From JAGQOZ01 sp041399205 (GTDB lineage Bacteria > Planctomycetota > Planctomycetia > Pirellulales > Pirellulaceae), in contig JAWKTK010000020.1 in the NCBI GenBank assembly GCA_041399205.1, positions 124,001 through 188,000 of the forward strand: 64,000 nt of DNA, in the 5' to 3' direction. Positions 59,555-64,000 of this stretch are shown here, piece by piece (within the stretch, counting starts at the first letter, position 1; each line of letters starts with the position of its first letter). The notes under the pieces are model-generated. The model was not told the DNA's origin and did not search any database. It worked only from the letters and a program-made list of their open reading frames with translations. A program made the position numbers and the translations under genes.

Positions 59555-61885
59555 TTACCTTAATCCGTTCAGCAATTTCAGATCTTTGTGAAAACGATTG
59601 ACATCGGCCTCGTACGAGGCGGTCGTTTTGGTCAGCCCTAACGAATACGGCCTTTGAGACTTGATGGTCTTGGTCGCGACGTCTATTTTTTTGGATTGGA
59701 TCACCTGTTCCAAGTGATAGCGTATCGACTCGACTGCCGGAATGCGTGTTTCTTCCTGCTCGGGGTCACTCAAGAAATGGCTGAGTTGGTCACAATATTT
59801 GCAATTGCAGCCCGTTTCGCTGGGACGTCGAAAATCACTCGGCGGACTCGGTTCTTCCGCGGTCGCTTGGACCAAGCGGTTTATCAATTCGTCAATCCAA
59901 TTGCGCAAGGCAATCGGCACATCGCCATGTCTCTTGATGGCGAAATCGCGCAGCTTGACGGCCGCAGGGACTTGGAACTTGCGAAATTCGAACACGCCGG
60001 GATAGTCGTGCGTCAATTGCAACACGTCGATCAGCCGATCACTTTCCGCAGCGATCATCGCCTGGCACAAGACACGCCAAGATTCCTGAGGTGGCGTTCC
60101 GCGACTAAAGGATTTTTCGGCCAGCATTTGCACATATGGCGCCAGCTTTTCGTACGCAATGCCAAACAGGCTTTGCAATTGTTCCTGAGACAAACCACCA
60201 TTTTTCTTGTCCCTGGCCAGTTTCAACAGCCATTTGGCGTCGCGCAAAGCGAGCCCTTCCAAGAATTTGACTCCATACTGGTTGGCAGGTGGTTCGAATT
60301 GAAGCAACTGTTGCAATGCAGGTAGGATTTCTTCAGTGCCAAGTTGCCGAAGTGACCCCAAGACCAATTGATCCAAGTTGACTTGCCAGTCACGTGCCGA
60401 GACGGCTTGAAGAAATGTTCCAATCAAGTCCGGATCGCCAAACTTGGGGAGTTCGTCGGCAAATTGATTCAGCCAAGGATCGGAATCGTTCTCCAAGCGG
60501 TATTGGCTATCGCTGCGATTCGGCCAGTACTTGATAATCGCTTCCGCCAGCTGCTGACAATCTTCGCAAGCTTGTTCCAGTTCTTCGTCGGAACAGTTGG
60601 CGAGATCGGCGCGCATGGCGAGCCATTCCGAGATAGCAAATTCTAGCCCCATTCGCGCTAATATTTCGAAGTGCTGAGCCGCTGGCCAAATCGTGACGAC
60701 CGACTTGTGGTACCAACGATCAAGCGTGTTGCCGGCGTTGCCCGTGTAGCCTTCGTAGTATTGTCTTGTTGGGATCCAATCTTCGCACGGCACTGTACTG
60801 ACAAGCTGGTTGGATCTGCACCTAAGGGACGGAAAATCGACCTTCTTTCCGTCGCTCGCTTTCCAACCATCGACGATAATATGGTCTTCGAACACTTCGC
60901 CGATGTCCAGGTCCCTGTGATCTCCCGACCACCGACGAGACGAACGCCGTTCATAGCCAAAACTGCCATCGTCGGCGAATTGACACAAATGGCGTTCCAC
61001 TTGACCAAAGTACAGTTGATAGTTCTGCTCGCCCGCAACCGCGACGACATTCTGATACAGTTCCCGGTCTGTACCTTTCAGATGACTTGGCTTTAGTCCA
61101 GCCGCGGTGTACTGATGATCCAAGGCAAATACCAGCGGGTCGGAAGGGTAACTTCGAAACCAATCGGCGACTTGCTTTTGTAACGCGGGGTCGACCGCAG
61201 ACGATGATGTTGCCTGCCGTGACTTTCGCTCTGGTTTTAGAAACAAGTTAAACGCCAAACAGACTCGAACACCCGAAGTCACCTTTTTCACTTCGTGCTG
61301 ACAATCCGCAAAAAACGCAACATATTGTGGCTGCTTTTGCGATTTCGCTTCCTGAAACAAGAACGACTGGCGACGATCACCATGACGAATCAGCAATTCA
61401 CCACCGCCAAACTTCGAGGGCATGACAACCACCATGGTTGCCACCATCCCTTTGCGTTTTTCGCTATCGCGGTGCGGTAAAAAGAAGCCGCCTTTGGGAT
61501 AGACCAACAGTTTATAGAGTTCGAACTCGAGTCTTTCTTCGTCCAACTTCAGTGCTTCCGCAATGTCACTACGACTCGATTGAACTGCCTCCACAAGTTC
61601 TGGCGACAGCGTTATATTCGCCGCATCAATCTCCAAGGTGTCACGCACACTGGTATCCACAATCGTCTTGGTTCCCTTGCCGTAAGGTGCCTGAGTGGCA
61701 ACGTCAACCAGTTTTCGCACGTCGGCGGGACGCATGGGAAGTCGAATGGGGCCGAAATGCTGAATCTCCATCACGGTGTCGTTGGTCGAAATCAGCCCTT
61801 CACACCAAGGATTGGCTGGTTGAGCCGACGATTTGATGGCAGCGGCTATTATGCTCGCAACATTCGTCGTCTTTCGATCTTTCAT
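59555..61885 (-). CDS. large 2OG-Fe(II) oxygenase-like protein
   Basis: 776 residues, no signal peptide. Residues about 110-215 form a prolyl-4-hydroxylase-like jelly-roll: FFLPHRDSEKRKG gives His138 and Asp140, FGGGELLIRHG lies between, FADCQHEVKKV gives His197, and SGVRVCLAF gives Arg207 for 2-oxoglutarate. This is the H-x-D...H...R set of the superfamily. The remaining 550 residues are not recognised; they look largely helical and include several Trp and Cys (CNCKYC near 700). Substrate and role are unknown. The very long C-terminal region is unusual for bacterial P4H-like enzymes. Confidence 0.82.
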   Translation of the reverse strand: MKDRKTTNVASIIAAAIKSSAQPANPWCEGLISTNDTVMEIQHFGPIRLPMRPADVRKLVDVATQAPYGKGTKTIVDTSVRDTLEIDAANITLSPELVEAVQSSRSDIAEALKLDEERLEFELYKLLVYPKGGFFLPHRDSEKRKGMVATMVVVMPSKFGGGELLIRHGDRRQSFLFQEAKSQKQPQYVAFFADCQHEVKKVTSGVRVCLAFNLFLKPERKSRQATSSSAVDPALQKQVADWFRSYPSDPLVFALDHQYTAAGLKPSHLKGTDRELYQNVVAVAGEQNYQLYFGQVERHLCQFADDGSFGYERRSSRRWSGDHRDLDIGEVFEDHIIVDGWKASDGKKVDFPSLRCRSNQLVSTVPCEDWIPTRQYYEGYTGNAGNTLDRWYHKSVVTIWPAAQHFEILARMGLEFAISEWLAMRADLANCSDEELEQACEDCQQLAEAIIKYWPNRSDSQYRLENDSDPWLNQFADELPKFGDPDLIGTFLQAVSARDWQVNLDQLVLGSLRQLGTEEILPALQQLLQFEPPANQYGVKFLEGLALRDAKWLLKLARDKKNGGLSQEQLQSLFGIAYEKLAPYVQMLAEKSFSRGTPPQESWRVLCQAMIAAESDRLIDVLQLTHDYPGVFEFRKFQVPAAVKLRDFAIKRHGDVPIALRNWIDELINRLVQATAEEPSPPSDFRRPSETGCNCKYCDQLSHFLSDPEQEETRIPAVESIRYHLEQVIQSKKIDVATKTIKSQRPYSLGLTKTTASYEADVNRFHKDLKLLNGLR

Positions 61886-62186
61886 TACGGATAGACTCCC
61901 TTATTCGTTTCGCAATGCTGCACCGATACGTCGCAATTGGCGTCAGTGATTTACCGTCAAGCGGACTCGTTGCAGCAAGAAAATACCGTGCGTCGCCAAT
62001 CATTTCAATTTGACGCAATGCGAAATCGCGTGAAATGCGGAAGGCTACGATTTTGCCGAATCAATTTGCCTGTGTCGCAATTCGCCAATTTTTTCTTATA
62101 CTCGTAGGTCATCCTTCTAGGCGAACCGGACGAAACGTTGGGATTCCGAGTTGGCCGAACCCGCAGTACTGAGGAGTTCGAATTAG
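61886..62186. other. 301-bp divergent promoter region
   Basis: Lies between the oxygenase gene (minus) and the permease gene (plus), so both promoters must be here. TATACT near 62098 could be a -10 for the permease, but no good -35 is spaced correctly. GAGGAG near 62170 is a likely ribosome binding site. Confidence 0.4.
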
Positions 62187-63995
62187 ATGACCGGATTATT
62201 TTTGGCGGTTGCCTCCGACGTTTCGCTTTGGCCGATCTTTGCCGCACTCGCTGGCGTCGTCACGGTTCTGGGCCTGATGATTGTCTTTCGCTGCAACGCG
62301 TTCTTGGCGTTGTTACTGGCCGCGTTGGTGGTTGCCATACTTAGCGGAACCGGTGGTTGGAATCCGATGCAAGAAGTGATGAGCGCATTGGGCTCGACCG
62401 CCGGAGGCATTGCGATTGTCATTGCCATGGCGGCCGTCATTGGCAAATGTATGTTGGACAGTGGTTCGGCGGATCGGATTGTCAACGCAGCCATTTCCGT
62501 AACGGGCGAAAAGAAAGCGCCGCTGGGCTTGTTGGGCAGCGGATTTGTATTAGCCGTGCCAGTGTTTTTTGATACGGTTTTCTATCTGCTGGTGCCGCTC
62601 GCCCGATCGTTATACCAACGCACCAAGAAAAACTACTTGCTGTACATCATGGCCGTTGGTTGCGGCGGAGCGATCACGCACACGCTGGTTCCGCCAACTC
62701 CGGGTCCGTTGCTGGTGGCTGCCAACCTGGGCGTCGATGTGGGCGCGGTGATGTTGGTGGGATTGTTGGTGGCAGCGCCCTCGTCCGTCCTTGGCCTTTT
62801 GTTCTGTTACTTCATGGATCGAGTGCTCAACATTCCGATGCGACCGGTCGCGGGCGTGAAGGCAGATTCGCCCGCGAACGACGAAGAAGACCTGGAAGAA
62901 AAAGAACATCCGACTCCGCTTCGCCAAGTTCCGTTATGGCTGGCATTGGCGCCGGTCGTTTTGCCGGTACTGATGATTACGTCCAGTACCATTGCCACGA
63001 CGATTGCGGACAATCAGGATCGAGGCAAACTGGTTGCAGAAGACTTGACCGACGCCACTGCTTTTGCGGCAAACATTGCGTCTTCCGCGGCGGCCGACGC
63101 TCATTCGCCTGCGGGCCGCATTTTGGCCAGCAGCAATTTGTCTGATTCGCAGCGAACTGGATTGACGTCGGGTTCGTTGGACGCAGATGCCATCACCGCT
63201 GCGCTGAATTCCGTATTGCTGGATAAGTCTTTGTTCGAAGCAACTGCTTTTCAGGACGTTGGCTTGGACGAATCGCTGCGAACCAAACTTTCCGCCAATC
63301 AATTGCGAACCAAGCCAGCGGAAATGCGGCATCTGAATCGATTGCTGCTGGAAGCCACTTTCCCGAATCAGATTGCACCGCACGAGTGGAATTCGACCGC
63401 GAGAATTTGGGCGAATCGCCTGGACGGGATTGGTAATGCCAGCTTGGCGCTGACCATTGCCGCCGTGATTTCGATTCTTACCTTGGCGTGGGCTCGGCAC
63501 CGTACGTTCCATGCCATCAGTGGCGATGTGGAAGAAGCGTTGATGAGCGGCGGACTCATCATTCTGATCACGGCTGCCGGTGGTGCATTTGGAGGCATGC
63601 TGCAAAAAGCCGGGATCAGCGAAGCGATCCAAGGCATGATTGATCTGGAAGGGAGCGGCGGGCTGACCGTCATGCTGTTGGGATTTGTCATCGCCGCACT
63701 GCTGAAGGTTGCTCAAGGCAGCAGCACGGTAGCCATGATCATTGGTTCCAGCATGGTGGCGGCCATGGTCGACATTTCGGCACTCGACTACCACCCAGCG
63801 TATTTGGTGACGGCCATTGGCGGCGGTTCGCTGATTGGCAGCTGGATGAACGATAGCGGATTCTGGGTCTTCACCAAGATGGGCGGGCTGACCGAAAGCG
63901 AATCGTTAAAAACTTGGACTCCATTGCTGTCCATATTAGGGCTTTCGTCGTTGGTATTCAGCCTGATCCTGGCCACCGTCGTGCCGATGCGATAG
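62187..63995 (+). CDS. GntP-family permease with central insertion
   Basis: 602 residues, against about 440-450 usual for GntP-type gluconate/proton symporters. Hydrophobic helices surround GGIAIVIAMAAVIGKCMLDS, FVLAVPVFFDTVFYLLVPLA and GGAITHTLVPPTPGPLLVAA, characteristic of the N-terminal half; GGGSLIGSWMNDSGFWVFTK marks the C-terminal half. Between them (about 230-420) is an extra region with an acidic loop and a roughly 130-residue soluble insert rich in Asp, Ala and Leu (DLTDATAFAANIASSAAADA). Substrate may be gluconate or another sugar acid. The stop is five bases from the window end. Confidence 0.9.
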   Translation: MTGLFLAVASDVSLWPIFAALAGVVTVLGLMIVFRCNAFLALLLAALVVAILSGTGGWNPMQEVMSALGSTAGGIAIVIAMAAVIGKCMLDSGSADRIVNAAISVTGEKKAPLGLLGSGFVLAVPVFFDTVFYLLVPLARSLYQRTKKNYLLYIMAVGCGGAITHTLVPPTPGPLLVAANLGVDVGAVMLVGLLVAAPSSVLGLLFCYFMDRVLNIPMRPVAGVKADSPANDEEDLEEKEHPTPLRQVPLWLALAPVVLPVLMITSSTIATTIADNQDRGKLVAEDLTDATAFAANIASSAAADAHSPAGRILASSNLSDSQRTGLTSGSLDADAITAALNSVLLDKSLFEATAFQDVGLDESLRTKLSANQLRTKPAEMRHLNRLLLEATFPNQIAPHEWNSTARIWANRLDGIGNASLALTIAAVISILTLAWARHRTFHAISGDVEEALMSGGLIILITAAGGAFGGMLQKAGISEAIQGMIDLEGSGGLTVMLLGFVIAALLKVAQGSSTVAMIIGSSMVAAMVDISALDYHPAYLVTAIGGGSLIGSWMNDSGFWVFTKMGGLTESESLKTWTPLLSILGLSSLVFSLILATVVPMR

Positions 63996-64000
63996 CAGCA

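Overview
This window looks like a chromosome segment of a planctomycete, most likely order Pirellulales. The lineage markers are: a DUF1501 protein paired with a PSCyt/DUF1549/DUF1553 cytochrome-like protein; two DUF1559 prepilin-like proteins; giant secreted CotH/lamin-tail proteins with dockerin-like ends; an 'LELLESRQML'-type leader; PEP-CTERM-like C-termini; and much intergenic repeat debris. Coding density is moderate, and several start codons are GTG with weak or absent Shine-Dalgarno sites. All assignments come from reading the sequence; no database search was run.

Layout. 1-4335: NAD salvage operon (pncB, nadE, NrtR-like Nudix regulator, pncA) with start/stop overlaps. 4352-4737: tandem array 1. 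4798-9097 (minus): DUF1501 plus DUF1553 pair. 9463-13181: DUF3179 protein, an unknown secreted protein and a PEP-CTERM surface protein. 13912-15105: glycosyltransferase. 15.2-15.6 kb: repeat mosaic. 15661-20080: frameshifted CotH/lamin-tail/dockerin protein. 20.1-23.1 kb: alkyladenine glycosylase, fatty acid desaturase, arrays 2 and 3, and a truncated glycosidase-like gene. 23551-26676: frameshifted subtilase. 26906-27649: basic tandem-HTH protein. 27822-36834: polysaccharide cluster (MurJ-like flippase, three glycosyltransferases, polymerase-like membrane protein, asparagine synthase, methyltransferase-like protein). 37.7-41.8 kb: two convergent dockerin/PEP-CTERM proteins and a DUF1559 protein. 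42.2-45.8 kb: HAMP-like protein, Flp pilin, array 4, an unknown protein and a transglutaminase lipoprotein. 45.8-49.7 kb: an indel-riddled block with a second CotH protein, an Rrf2 regulator and a divergent protoglobin. 50035-54517: glycine cleavage operon gcvT-gcvH-gcvPA-gcvPB. 54.5-64 kb: Rieske protein, radical SAM protein, acyl carrier protein, small membrane protein, frameshifted DUF1559, a large 2OG-Fe(II) oxygenase and a GntP permease.

Two things stand out. First, four tandem-repeat arrays with different unit lengths (about 30, 32, 35 and 39 bp) share one roughly 23-bp core, GTARTGGAYRAGG followed by ACGARTCC, and they interact with genes. In array 2 the unit contains the last codons and stop of the neighbouring glycosylase gene. 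Array 3 truncates a gene and carries a near-perfect second copy of that gene's 5' segment inside the array. Second, small frameshifting indels are strongly clustered in surface-protein genes and in the 45.8-49.7 kb block, while about 40 kb of other coding sequence has none that I could see. This is either local assembly error or real, recent decay, and raw reads would decide.
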